Positions 24,101 through 35,871 of a stretch of DNA of 64,000 bases are shown one piece after another. How positions within the stretch are numbered: the stretch's first letter is position 1; each line of letters opens with the position of its first letter. A program made the translations under genes and the position numbers. Source of the DNA: Lutraria lutraria (lineage: Eukaryota > Mollusca > Bivalvia > Venerida > Mactridae); the NCBI GenBank assembly GCA_964023205.1, contig OZ026838.1:32081843-32145842 (forward strand), written 5' to 3'. The notes beneath the pieces were generated by a model. That model was given only the letters and a program-made list of their open reading frames with translations. It ran no database searches and was not told where the DNA came from.

Positions 24101-25700
24101 ACAGGAACAATTGCATGGCGGGTGTAGAAAAGCGTAGTACTGTGGTCTGTATCAAACTTCATGCGCGCCGAGCGAGTGAAGGCTATGGAAAGCTGAAAAA
24201 CTCAGCCCAATACCTCACCCTACAAATAAATTCAACTTTTGACTGCTTTGTAGTTCCGAACAACAGCAGAACCTTTAGAGCTTTTATTTTTTTCATACTA
24301 CAGTAGTAGTATTATTGAGCATCGTAATTTAAATTCAATGTCGACGTAAGTACCACACTTACCCTCCCCAATTAAATCCACGCCCGGTAATATATCCACT
24401 TCATGTTGATGACCGCTATGACAAGGCATTGTAACCTGGACCGAAAAACGTGTTGTAACTTTATGGGCTGCTCTGGTGTTATTTTTAAGAAATCTTTTTA
24501 ATTTTCCAAGAACTTCTGACATGTCTCTCATGATTCCTTCGACATCTTGGTAGTCATTTAGCATCATTATTAGGTCCACATCTGACTTACCTTTGACGGA
24601 TGTGCCTTTGCCCAAAGATCCAGACTTCAAAGAATAACGGGTAAAACTACTGTTAGATGCATATCTACTATCTTTGACTCTTTTAACAGCAGTTTCAAAG
24701 GTAATACGTATGCATGCAATTGCTTTTTGTACATGTATATCAATTCAACATACATAGCTTGGTAAAGGTACCAAATTACTTATTGGTAGCAAAATATAAT
24801 TCTAAATTGACATATTCGTTGTGCATAATGCGATTTTATCAAGAGCTGACAATATTGCAAGTACATTGTACACAAAAAGATAACAACTGTACTTTGCGAA
24901 TGCATCAATTTATTAAGATACATTTAGATGTAATAAATACTATAAACTGGTTCCCGTTGACTTGGTGCACAGCAACATGGAACGGGAACTAGTTTATAAA
25001 TACTATACATGTATAATACAATATATTTTACGATGCATATTGCGAATAAAGCATGGTCTCGCCAACGGTTTACTAGTATGCAATCCAATAGAAAAGTTAC
25101 AAGACAAAATGCAGACGAAATGAAAAAGATCTTACTAAATATTGTTAAACTCAATTTTACCTTGATTATCTCCCTTGGTCTAAATGGAGAGTTCGGGCCT
25201 TTCAGACTCTCTGCAAGCTCGTGTACCACAGCTTTACAGCTTGCTAAATAACAATCGTCTGCTTGTATCTCTTCTGCAATAAATCTCTCAAGATTGGACC
25301 TATCTAGGTAGTACAGATCAGAAGTGAGTGAGGAGTTTGCAGATATACTGTGACCAGCTGATGAACTTCCCCGTCCTCCTATCGTCATAGAAGCAGGGTG
25401 TTTAGCTTTCTGGTGACATTTCAAACCATTTGTGGAGGAAAATGATCTTTCACATGAAACACATGGAACTGTCCCAGAACTCTTGCGTTTTCTCCTTTTC
25501 GATTGACCTAGTCGTTGGGGTTTCTGTTCACCATGTCTCTCTCCCAAAGCTCTGAGATGTTGTTCCATGTATGCTTGTTCAAGAAACGTTCTTCCACAAG
25601 TGCAGTTGACCACATGATCACCATGATATTGACGTCGGTGACTTCTGAGTTCATCAGTGGAATCAAAACCAGTCTTATTGCAAACCGGACACTTTCTCAT
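21150..25700 (-). CDS. Zinc-finger OAS-like nucleotidyltransferase, copy 2
   Basis: Predicted 457-aa fusion of zinc fingers and an oligoadenylate synthetase core. Exons (minus strand): 25700-25161, 24624-24363, 22730-22561, 22078-21840 and 21312-21150; phases join without a break. Three finger-like motifs precede the enzyme: C4/C7/H21/H26, a variant C33/C35/H48/H56, and C80/C83/H96/H101 (C-x2-C-x12-H-x4-H). A basic KRRKRKS segment lies at 68-74. The enzyme has GSLGKGT...DVD with Asp195 and Asp197, third Asp257 in HEVDILP, then PTKVKNLIRLVKYW and FALELVVMNAW. An in-frame stop four codons upstream of ATG, next to an acceptor-like TTGCTTAG, fixes the start and suggests a 5'-UTR intron. Family role: antiviral nucleic-acid sensing; the finger function is inferred to be nucleic-acid or protein binding. 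AATAAA lies at 21134-21129. Confidence 0.87.
22740..24360. other. Expanded third intron of OAS copy 2, with an inverted repeat copy
   Basis: This intron is about 1.6 kb, against about 0.2 kb in the other copies. About 23540-24060 is the reverse complement of 2875-3530, a sequence just left of and across the unit A boundary. About 24085-24200 resembles 5040-5160 in direct orientation ('catgcgcgccgagc.agtgaaggctatgg'). No coding exon was recognised inside. Confidence 0.65.
24943..24996. mobile_element. 54-bp minimal inverted-repeat element with 9-bp target duplication
   Basis: It starts TAAACTGGTTCCCGTT and ends AACGGGAACTAGTTTA, so it is little more than its two inverted ends. It is flanked by TAAATACTA at 24934-24942 and 24997-25005. 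The orthologous intron of copy 1 near 13400 has one such site and no insertion. The ends match the 1.6-kb element at 43290-44893. Confidence 0.85.
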
Positions 25701-25775
25701 TCTTAATTTCTACTAAGCAAACAAAATGATTAAATTTCGATCTTAATTCTGTGGGTGAATGATATAAGCATTTTT

Positions 25776-26293
25776 TATACCTCACGTGATTTATTTACTA
25801 TATAGTCTTATGTGACGTCAGAGGGTAACATTCCGTAATGTTACCCAGTGACATTACATTTCGGCCCGCTTTCCATAACGAAACTGCCCTCACGCGCTGA
25901 CGCGATATTACCGGATGCTTGGTTTCAGTCAGTCTGTTCCGTATCATCTAGACGATTATCAAAATCTACTCGTTTGACATCCCGTTTAGCAGAAGATAAT
26001 TTGACAGTGAAAGTAACTACGCTCCGTTTCAATCTCTGAAGATGACTTAAGTGTTTTAAATCAACCAGTACGAAAATAATCGTATAATTGTTAGCATGCT
26101 TGTTGCATTCTTGTCTTCCTCATTATTGTTTTGTTCGGAATAATAAAATAAATATCACATCCTACATAGGGTGATAGAACGTAATGTTCACTCTTGACAA
26201 AGTAATGTCAACCTCGGCTATCGCCTCGGTCGACATTACTTGTCTCGGGTGAATATTACGTTCTATCACCCTATGTGGGATGTGATATTTATA
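25776..26293. mobile_element. Foldback element in the 5' flank of OAS copy 2
   Basis: It runs from 'tatacctcacgtgatttatt' to 'gggatgtgatatttata'. The right half (about 26150-26290) is a strong hairpin: 'cacatcctacatagggtgatagaacgtaat' faces its complement. The same two end sequences border a second copy at 54625-55135 in opposite orientation. The corresponding 5' flank of OAS copy 4 lacks it. Confidence 0.65.
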
Positions 26294-26469
26294 TAATATT
26301 GATCTATATAGCTTTATTAATATTTTAAACAACTAATTAAATGATATGCTGCCACTTATGTTTGAATCTCGTTTTGTTCATTTGTAACACATAATATAAA
26401 TGTGTACGTAGATGACATCAATGCTTGTACACGAGTTTCCAATTCCAACAGTGGACATTTTTTTCAGTT

Positions 26470-26566
26470 CAATAACATACCAGTACAAACTTCGTTGTCC
26501 GCAAGTATACTTGGTAACTTCACGATTCACACGGATCAGCGATGAAAGAAACTGCGGGTGGATTGA
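26470..26566 (+). repeat. SINE-like body, left part, split by an LTR element
   Basis: It carries 'gtacaaacttcgttgtccgcaagta' and 'cggatcagcgatgaaag', matching the SINE-like blocks at 35872-36095 and 41906-42130. The matching right part resumes near 30672 after the retroelement. Confidence 0.5.
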
Positions 26567-27221
26567 TGTAGTGCACTGAGTTTAGTCAGACTTGGCTCAT
26601 CAGTTAGTATTGTAGATCATTGATTTAACCGCCACTAAGTAATAAGCTTGTATAAGCCATCTCTGAGTTGGAGTTCTAATAAAGTGTTCACATATGTAAT
26701 GGAGAAACACTACATGGCACAGAAGTGGGACAAAGTAGATTTAAGCAGCTGCATTAGTGATATAAACAATTAACCGTCTGAGCTCTATATGGTTGCCGTC
26801 TGGTCAAATCAGAAAGATAAAGAAATTAAAGCATCAACCTTGTGGCAATAATTGGACCTGATGCCTTGGAAGTGTACAATACATTTAGCTAGCGTGAGGA
26901 TGATTATATAGATGGGAAAAATATGAAAATTGGGGCAATATTGTAATTCAAGACAGAATGTGGCTTTTTAAAGATATGTATTCAACACAAGGGTACAGAA
27001 GGAATTTGAGAACATTGACACATATGTCACAGAGTTGAAACGGTTGTCTAGTTCATGTGAATTAGGAGAATTACGAGATTACTTAATCATAGATAGAATA
27101 GTCTGTGGCGTCAATGTAGAAACTGTGCGTTTAAGATTCCTGAGAGAACTTGGACTTTTTACATAGCATCGGAAACGTCTGAGCAGCAAGTGCAGTCGAT
27201 GACAGGCATAGCTGAAGCTTT

Positions 27222-28190
27222 TTGAATGCCACAAGGACAAAAAGCAATATGAAACAAATGAACGCCGACACCATGGATAAATGCACCAGATGTGATAGGA
27301 AACATGCACCGAAAAATGTCCAGCTTATGGGAAAGATTGCCATAAATGTGGTAGAAAAAATCACAGATGTGCAGAAACGGAAAAGGAAAACAGAAAGTGC
27401 ATGCAGACAATACAGATACGGATAATGAAGATGACTTTTTAGGTGCTGTATATAATATTAAGGCTACGAATAATGACTGGATTATTGACGGACATATTAA
27501 TAATCAAATTATTCCTGCTTTGGTGGACACTGCTGCAAAATCTACTGAAATTTAATAGAGGTAATTTTCAGTTTAGGAAAACTGAAGTGCCCTATGTTGG
27601 TTATTTGTTGACAAAGGGGAGTAAAGCCTAATCCGGATAAAGTTAGAGCTGTAGAACAAATGTAGAGCAAGATGGTAAACCTGTTGCTTCTGCATCACAA
27701 GCATTGACCACAACACAGCAGCGTTACTCCCAGATAGAAAAGGAAATACATGTACTTGCATTTTTATTCGGTATAAAAAGTTTAGACAATATATCTACGA
27801 ACAGAGGGTGACAGTTGAATCAGATAGATCACAAGCCGCTAACTACAACCTTTAAACGCGTGATGCATGGAAATCCAATCAGACTATTGATGGAACTGTT
27901 TGAGTTTGATCTAATGTGACTTCCAAACCAGGGAACTGATACATTGTCAATAAATTCATTAAACGGAAATTCGAAACACTTACTCACTGGTAAAGACAAA
28001 ATTGCTGGTATAGACGAGTATATTGCAATGTCTCATGAACAATGTGAACATACGAGAAAAGCAACTGAAGATGACAGAGAAATGAAACCATAAATTGATG
28101 TGCTTATGAATGGATGGCCGGAAAAACTGTGTTCCAGATGAAAAGAAAATGTATTGGAATTATACTGATGAATTAATTATCATTGGTTGA
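27222..28190 (+). pseudogene. Gypsy gag-pol remnant (knuckle, protease, RT end, RNase H)
   Basis: Short fragments in shifting plus-strand frames carry recognisable Gypsy features: spaced Cys/His of a nucleic-acid-binding knuckle, a protease-like WIIDGHINNQ...LVDTA, a VPYVGYLLT segment typical of the RT end, and QRYSQIEKE and VESDH segments typical of RNase H. Frame changes and stop codons separate them. The large gap between protease and the RT end shows internal deletion. Confidence 0.7.
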
Positions 28191-28760
28191 CAATTTGTTA
28201 ATGAAATCACAGACACTTGTTTAGTCAGTCAAAATTACCCCAACCACAACGGTCGCTCTTACCACTATAAATATATGATAACCAGCTAGAAAAAGAAAGT
28301 AGAAAATATGTTCAGGTTTTTCAAGCAAACATATTATTAAGCTAAACATTCATTGGAATCCTGTTTGACTCAGTTAAGTAATATTTGTCTTTAATCAATT
28401 TTCAAGAAAGGAATTCATGTTCATTAGGATTACACTTAACATTCTGTAGTTTTACGAATAATGAAGTACTAGTAAATCAAATTCTAACATTGCAAGCAAG
28501 TGTTAAACATATTTATAAATGAATCCCTAACTTAATTAGTTTGAACATCGTATTTCCCAAATGCGATTCGTAAACACAATCCAACATGTTTGTGAGTACT
28601 TTCGGGATAATCAGTTTGTTTCCTTTCTGATTTCATTCACCGACACTTGTTTAGTAAAAAAAATTACCCCACCCACAACGGTCGCCGTTAACACCATTAC
28701 CAGATCGAAAATGAAAATAGAAAATATTTTCAGGTTGTTTCAAACTTGCGTCATAATTTC
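28190..28760. repeat. Direct duplication inside the Gypsy element
   Basis: About 28195-28265 ('acttgtttagt...attaccccaaccacaacggtcgc') is repeated with changes at 28645-28690. Both copies lie downstream of the pol traces. No function was recognised. Confidence 0.5.
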
Positions 28761-29039
28761 TGGCTTCTATGCAAAATTAGATCTTTTTAATTCTGTCGAC
28801 AACGTTCTGTCACCAAAACTTGCCCATACACGTGTGAACTCCAAAGATTTCCAATTTACTTAGTATCGGAGGCTGCTGCATTCGAGAAAATTCTATTTTT
28901 AGACATTTTAACGCGCTTCCGCCGTGGCCTATTGTCACGTAAATGGTCAATCTCTACGCAGAGTTTTCGTTACTTTCCAATCTACACAATCTTTTGTGTA
29001 AAACGTAAGATTTTCCACTACCACACTGACCAGCCAAAT

Positions 29040-30285
29040 TCGAATGTACTGATGAATATCGATTGTCTAGATATACATTCGAGATTTGCGTTATTAAGTT
29101 TATCATACAGTCCTAACATCGAATGTACTGAGGAATGTCGATTGTCTAGCGAGACATTCCAAATTTGCATTACTATGCTGGCCATACAGTCTGTTTATCG
29201 AATGTACTGATGAATGTCGATTGTCGAGCTAGACTTTCGCTATATCCGTTATTCAGTTTGTCAAACTGTCCACACTTCGAATGTACTAATGGATGTCGAT
29301 TGTCTAGCTAGATTTACATTACTATAATGACCATACAGTCTTTTCATCGAATGCACTAATGAATGTAAATTGTCGAGCTAGACATTCGCGATTTGCATTA
29401 TTATAATGACCATACAGTCTTTTCATCGAATGCACTAATGAATGTAAATTGTCTAGCTAGACATTCGCGATTTGCATTATTATGATGGCCATACAGTCTT
29501 TTCATCGAATGCACTAATGAATGTAAATTGTCGAGCTAGACATTCGCGATTTGCATTATTATGATGGCCATACAGTCTTTTCATTGAATACACTGATAAA
29601 TGGCAATTGTCGAGCTAGACATTCGCGATTTGCATTATTATGATGGCCATACAGTCTTTTCATCGAATGCACTAATGAATGTAAATTGTCGAGCTAGACA
29701 TTCGCGATTTGCATTATTATGATGGCCATACAGTCTTTTCATCGAATGCACTAAAAGATGTAAATTGTCGATCTAGACATTCGCGATTTGCATTATTATG
29801 ATGGCCATTCAGTCTTTTCATTGAATGCACTGATAAATGGCAATTGTCGAGCTAGACATTCGCGATTTGCATTATTATGCTGGCCATACAGTCTGTTTAT
29901 CGAATGGACTGATGAATGTCGATTGTCTAGCTAGACATTCGCGATTTGCATTACTATGATGGCCATACAGTCTTTTTATCGAATGAACTGATGAATGTCG
30001 ATTGTCTAGCTAGACAATCGCGATTTACATTACTAGTACTATAATGACCATACAGTCTGTTTGTCGAATGTCATGATGAATGTCGATAGTCGAGCTAGAC
30101 ATTCCAAATTTACATTACCATGCTGGCCATACAGTCTGTTTATCGAATGTCATGATGAATGTCGATAGTCGAGCTAGACATTCCAAATTTGCATTACTAT
30201 GCTGGCCATACAGTCTGTTTATCGAATGCACCGATGAATGTCGATTGTCTAGCTAGACATTGAATGTCGATGTCGATTGCACTGC
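29040..30285. repeat. 79-bp tandem repeat (satellite-like) array
   Basis: About 15-16 units of 79 bp. Each has 'gaatgtcgattgtctagctagacattcgcgatttgcatta' followed by 'tggccatacagtcttttcatc'. Each unit contains the near-palindrome TGTCTAGCTAGACA. The central units (29330-29880) are most alike. The array sits inside the Gypsy element between the pol traces and the 3' LTR. Confidence 0.9.
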
Positions 30286-30671
30286 CAACTTTACACACAT
30301 TTATTTAACTATCCTAACCAGGAACGGACTGTAATGAGATAACAATCTGGAGTGATGTAGAATACGTATTAATACCACTTGGTGATATGATATACTGATA
30401 GTATCAGAAACTGGACTTTTAAAGATACATGTACATAATTGATAATAATTGTTTATCATTATCAAGTTAGGAATGTTTAGTATTGCTATAGATAAATGCT
30501 TCAAATAAGAGTTAAAATCAAGTAACAAGTTGCTTATAATTAAATCATAATCATGTATAATCAGTATTCTCAAAAGAATCAAGGGAGATGCAGTGTATTG
30601 AGTTTATCACTTGGCTTATCATCTTGTATAAATCATCTTTGAGTTGAAGTACTAATATACTATTAAGTGTA

Positions 30672-31060
30672 ATAGTTTTAGACCCATTTGTCTTTAAATA
30701 AATCATTACAGAAACATAAATATGTGTCTCGCACAGCGTTCTTGAAAGCTAATGAGTCACGAATTCGAGGTATACTAAATATAAAAACAAAAAGGAATGT
30801 GACGGTTTCAAAACAGACGTTACCGTAAATAGGAAACTGAATAAACCATGAAGGACATAAGCCATTTTTAAAACAAACAAATGGTAACAATATGCAAATA
30901 CATGTATAAAGTTACCTGTTATTTATTTATTGAAGATTTAACATAGTATCATCATATTATAATATAATTTTAATTTAACAAAACATGCTGTAGACTTACC
31001 TATAGCTAGGTTACTTTTGTCAATGTTTATTCAAATCGAAAATTGTACGTGCGTATTGTA
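30672..31060. repeat. Right part of the split SINE-like body and shared OAS 5' flank
   Basis: It includes 'aaatcattacagaaacataaatatgtg' and 'gcgttcttgaaagctaatgagtcacgaattcgaggta'. It aligns with 36010-36400 and 42050-42440, the 5' flanks of OAS copies 3 and 4. This shows that the retroelement inserted into a pre-existing 5' flank. Confidence 0.65.
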
Positions 31061-31462
31061 TCATTTACGTACTTGTGTAGTTTGTACAATTTAATCAAGT
31101 ATATATTTATAGATTTTCGAAAAACAGTCAGATTATGGCAAGCGGAATGCACAATAATTCATTCGAGTATGGGCCTAATAGTTAATCACAATGTTTAAGA
31201 GAGAACCAATTGAAATGTGCTGAAACTATGGTTTAACGTATCACGTGGACGCTAAACCCTATTTTAGATACAAGTCTTAAAACCATGGATTAAGACTTAA
31301 CAAATATTAACGTTAATACAAATAGATATTAATAACAATGTTCAATGCATTATTTTCTTTCTACAAGCATTCTATGCGCATGTGTATCAATTTGATATGT
31401 GAGTGAAAGTAGGCGCATGAAAGAAGTACTAGTACCTTACAAATTTTGGAAAATTTTGTTTC

Positions 31463-32030
31463 AGTGGACAATTAATACCAACGCCCATAGATGATCGTAA
31501 ATGGCCACACTTAAAACCCATATCTTCAAACTTGTTAGATATTATATAATTAAGGATTGTGAAGTAGGTCTCCTAATTGGTTATAATTGTCCGAAGGCTT
31601 TAATGCCAAGGGAAATAATTCCTTCCGATGGTGACGGCCCCTTTGGTCAAAGGACAGACTTAGGATGGAGTATAGTCGGAATAATTGACCAAAGACGTGC
31701 TGAAAATGATGATGTAGGTCTTAGTCATAGAGTAGTTGCTTGTGAATTACCTTCCTCTATATGTAGACAAAATCAAGATATTCAAGCTAAGTCTGTGTTA
31801 TTTTCAGTTAGATCATCAGTCAAGGAAATAATGAGTAATGATGTGCAAGATTTTCGTGTTTTTCCCGAAGACCAGTCCCCCTTTCCCAAGAAGATACAAA
31901 ATTTCTGTCCATACTTGACAAGACAATTGCTTTCGATGATGGCCATTATGTCATGCCATTGCCGTTCAAGAACCGTAATCCTGTTCTTCCCAATAATCGA
32001 TCGCTAGCGCTCACCCGCACTCTGGAGTGC
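31463..32030 (+). pseudogene. BEL/Pao retrotransposon pol fragment
   Basis: The plus-strand frame 31501-32007 encodes EVGLLIGYNCPKALMPREII and GPFGQRTDLGWSIVG, the block between protease (A17 type) and reverse transcriptase in BEL/Pao elements. The start of the RT region follows in another frame (DGHYVMPLPF, near 31940), so there is a frameshift around 31885-31940. No LTRs were found next to it. It lies between the 5' flank of OAS copy 2 and the 3' flank of copy 3. Confidence 0.8.
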
Positions 32031-32213
32031 TGCACTGTAGAAGATCATCAATTGCAATCAGAAAATAATAAATCAAATGACACGTTGTATAAAATCTTAT
32101 CAAGAACACTGTCTCAACATACATGTACATGTATAATACGGTAGTTTATTTATTTCTAAAACATGAATCACTAATTAATGATACCAGTTATAAGTTGAAT
32201 ATAAAAAAAATGA

Positions 32214-32378
32214 ACAGTCAAACCTGTGAAGAAAGGTTACAATCTTTGATCAAGAAATAATGTGGCTTTTATTGACATGTGGCCATTATTTGGAGGTCAT
32301 TTTGCTCGAAATTATCAATGACGGTTTTTGAAAGATTGGCCTTTATTCAGAGGTAGCTGCTAACACAGGTTTGACTGT
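32214..32378. mobile_element. ACAGTCAAACCTGT MITE (3' flank of OAS copy 3)
   Basis: Starts ACAGTCAAACCTGTG and ends ACAGGTTTGACTGT. Orthologue of the elements 3' of the other OAS copies. A (CA)n microsatellite follows at 32571-32590. Confidence 0.7.
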
Positions 32379-32703
32379 AAATGATAATAGAATTCTACTT
32401 GATGGAGAAAACAGACAATTAACAGTCCATTGTACCAGTGTATAGTTCTCACGATTAAATGTTAACACGATTGACGAACAAACACGAACAAATTGGTGTC
32501 AAACAACAAAATTCACCACCTAAATTATTAAATAATATAAAATACTTAATTCAAATTAGTATATTATGTTACACACACACACACACACATTATATGGCAC
32601 GTTGTCCATGAATACAATCTTAACTAATAAACAAAAGGAAAACATCCGTAGATATGTACGTCCCATATATTTCTAGAGTCTGTTTATTGGTAACAATTCC
32701 AGA

Positions 32704-35478
32704 TTACCACCTGTGCTGTGTATCGGATACGCCTGCGAATAAGTCTTTACGGAGCCATTCGGAAGCCTTCGCTGCTACTCTGCCCCAATCAAACGCTTTC
32801 CCGTTCACAAGACCATGATACATGTCATTATACGGGTTGGCTGGATCCATAATGTAAGGTCCAGGCCTGTAAACATATCACTATATTATGTTACACTTGG
32901 AGTTAGCTGGCACCACTGTGGTCCCAGGTGATAGCTATCGTTTCTTTTTAAAAAATGCTAACTATAAAAGGGAGATAACCGCGAGTGAAATTTATTATTG
33001 CAATAGGGAAATGGTCTCAATCTATTTCAAAGTTTGCTTAATTCTTATCCAGTAATTATGATAATTCTGGTGGTAGATGGACTTTGAATATTTACGATGT
33101 TGATTATTATTTGAAGCGAGCAATCAAATATATCTAGGAAATTCATGGAGTCGATGAGATATAAGCCACTTTGAATCTATAACGTAAAAACAGTCATAAC
33201 TTTGGACCAAATAACTATTTTCATATTTAATGTCGATTTCATACAAAATATCAACAAAATAACGGACAAGAAAAGGTGTCTGCCTATATCTGATAAAGAA
33301 AATATCGTGTAAATACATGTTTGACTCATACTGAATAAAAAGTAATTAACAATAAATATATCATATCATGATACAGACATGCAAGTATCCATACCCGTGT
33401 CGAGCCATATTAGCTTCATACTTCATTATTCCATGGAGCAGAATCTTAAACTTCGCATGTTTTGTTAGAGAAGTGAGCACACTATGTATGGCTCTGGTCA
33501 TGTTAAATGAACCAGGTTTCCCAGCATCGATCCAAGCGCTCATAACAACAAGTTCCAAAGCGTACGAGCTTGGCCACGCAGTTTGTCCCGGCTTCGTGTC
33601 TGCAAAACTAGGCATCTCTGGCTCCGAGCTCCCCTGAATACAAAGCATATACAAATAAAGTCAAACCTGCGAACTAAAGCCAATCATCGGAACGACTACT
33701 TTGGCCTTTACTGAGAGATGGTCTTATTCGGAGGTCACTTCGTTCTAAATAATCACTGACAGTTTCTAAAAGATCGGTCTTTATTCACAGGGTGGCCTTT
33801 ATTTGGAATATAAATGATGCACCAATAATTTTGTATTGAATGATTTAATATTAATTAGTATAGAGTTGCAGCATAATAGTGATATCACATTCATCAATTC
33901 TTTATTTTATAAGATAAAATCAAACTTGTAAGTTAAATAGTTTCTTTGCTGACATACGTATTTCATTTATCAAGGCCATACAAAAAATACAGTATTTAAT
34001 TTTAAAAGTCTGTAAGACACGTATATTAACATACATGTACAATTTGTATAGATTTGAAAAAGAAATGTCACTGTTTAAACGTCTGACGTACATACAAACA
34101 CTCGGGTAAATATGCTGACACAATGTTTTAGATGAGAGTGTCATAATTATGTACCTTCAACTTTTCATTTTTCCAAAACTTCACAAGGCGAATAAGATTC
34201 TTGACTTTTGTGGGGAGTTGTCCAATAATATCGAGTTGAAATGGAGACAGCGATACAGAATATTCATGTATAAGTTCGTCACGGACGTCGCTCATTTTCT
34301 TGTATATATCTCTGGTGCTTTCACCTGGCGTAAAAAATGAATGTTTTCAATCAAATTAATTTCATTTTGTGCAACATCTACCTTATTAAAGTCTTGGAAT
34401 CATTAAAAAAATAACATAAACAAACAGTATATTTCAAATGTTGTTTGATTTTTTTCATATTGAGCATCGTTATCTAAATCCAACGTCGACGTAAGCACCA
34501 CACTTACCTTTCCCAATTAAATCCACGCCCGGTAATATGTCCACTTCATGTTGATGACCGCTATGACAAGGCATCATAACCTGGACCGAAAAACGTGTTG
34601 TAACTGGATGGGTTGCTCTGGTGTTATTTTGAAGAAAATTTTCTAATTTTCCAAGAACTTTTTTCATTTCGTCCATGAGTTCTTCGACATCTTTGTAGTC
34701 GTTTAGCATCATTATTAGGTCCACATCAGATTTACCTTTGACGGATGTACCTTTGCCCAATGATCCAGACTTAAAAAAATAAATTAAATTACTGTTAAAT
34801 ACATATCTACTATATATGTTTATGTTTGAATCTTTTACAGCAGTTTCTACGGTAATACGTTAATTACCGGTATATCAATTCAATACAGATAGCTTGGTAA
34901 CGGTACCAAATTACTTATTGGTAGCAAAATATAATTTAAGATTGACGTATTCGTTGTGGATAATGCTAGTTTATCAAGAACTGAAGGCCTTGTGGCAAGA
35001 ACGTAGAATGATAATAACTGTACTTTGCGAATGCATCAATTTATTAAGATACATTTACATGTAATAAATACTAAACATGTATATACATGTACAATATATT
35101 TTAAGATGCACATTGTGACTATGATAATGCATGGTCTCACTTTCAGTTTACTATTATGCAATCAAAAAAACACTTACAACACAAAATGCAGGTGAGAATG
35201 AAAAACAAATCTTACATAGTTAACTAGAATAAATATACCGTAAATTAATTTTTAAACTGATCTAACTCGAATAAATATTGTTAAACTCAGTCTACCTTGA
35301 TTATCTCCCTTGGTCTAAATGGAGAGTTTGGGCTTTGAAGTCTTTCTACAAGCTGGTGTACCACATCTTTACAACTTTTTAAATAGCGTTCGTCTGCTTG
35401 GATCTCTTGTGCAATAAATCTTTCTACATTGTTTCTATCTAGGTCGTACAGATCAGAAGGAAGTGAGCTTGCAGACAT
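32704..35478 (-). CDS. OAS-like nucleotidyltransferase, copy 3, no zinc fingers
   Basis: Predicted 338-aa oligoadenylate synthetase-like protein. Exons (minus strand): 35478-35296, 34769-34508, 34324-34155, 33633-33395 and 32866-32704, in continuous phase. Asp76, Asp78 and Asp138 are the expected metal ligands (GSLGKGT...DVD, HEVDILP). PTKVKNLIRLVKFW and YALELVVMSAW match the OAS C-terminal domain. Its first two exons and 5' flank (to about 35770) are nearly identical to those of copy 1, including loss of the zinc-finger segment. The intron 3' of the second exon shows a small rearrangement near 34080-34150. AATAAA follows the stop (32688-32683). As in copy 1, the start is Met at 35478 or an unseen upstream exon spliced at 35498. 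Confidence 0.8.
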
Positions 35479-35871
35479 ACTGTGAACAGCAGATGATCCT
35501 GTGATTAAATGATAAGCATTATATAGCACCTTTGCGCTAAAAATATTGATCATCAATTTTATATTGATCTATAGTGGTTAAATGATAGCTTTAATGACAG
35601 TTTTGAAGAACTTATTTGTATTATAACTGATATGTATTTGTAATACATAATATACATGTGTACGTTGATGGTAACAACAGTTAGTTTGATATACAATGTA
35701 TCACAATTTCGAATACTATGTATACGAGTTTGCAATTAAATCAGTGGATATTTAATATTGCAGTAAAATACACGTACGATAAAAAACTAAAGCATCATTA
35801 TTTTTCCGGATTTTACATTTGTTTTTAAAGAGTACATGTACATGTTTTGTATTTCCGTGACATACCGACGG

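Larger units (their letters stand above)
26567..30671 (+). mobile_element. Decayed Ty3/Gypsy LTR retrotransposon
   Basis: The 5' LTR is about 148 bp (26567-26714), starts TGTAGTGCACTGAG and contains AATAAAG. A primer-binding-site-like TGGCACAGAAGTGGGA follows at 26715. A partial 3' LTR (TGCAGTGTATTGAG, from 30589) is preceded by a purine tract, AAGGGAGA. Between them, in order on the plus strand, are broken traces of gag (about 26860-27240), a CCHC-like knuckle region (27270-27400), protease (27470-27555, with the degenerate site LVDTA), the end of reverse transcriptase with RNase H (27560-27870), and a GWP-containing linker (about 28085-28190). Stops and frameshifts throughout make it non-functional, and most of reverse transcriptase and integrase is missing. 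Confidence 0.75.

Noticed and set aside
27079..27410. Three minus-strand ORFs of 76-83 codons
   Set aside because: They are antisense shadows of the Gypsy gag-knuckle remnant on the plus strand.
29040..30285. CRISPR-like or regulatory array
   Set aside because: Units are tandem 79-bp copies without spacers, inside an LTR element.
30301..30890. Minus-strand ORFs of 93 and 70 codons
   Set aside because: They fall in the end of the Gypsy element and in the shared OAS 5' flank, and no equivalent frame is kept in the flanks of copies 3 and 4.
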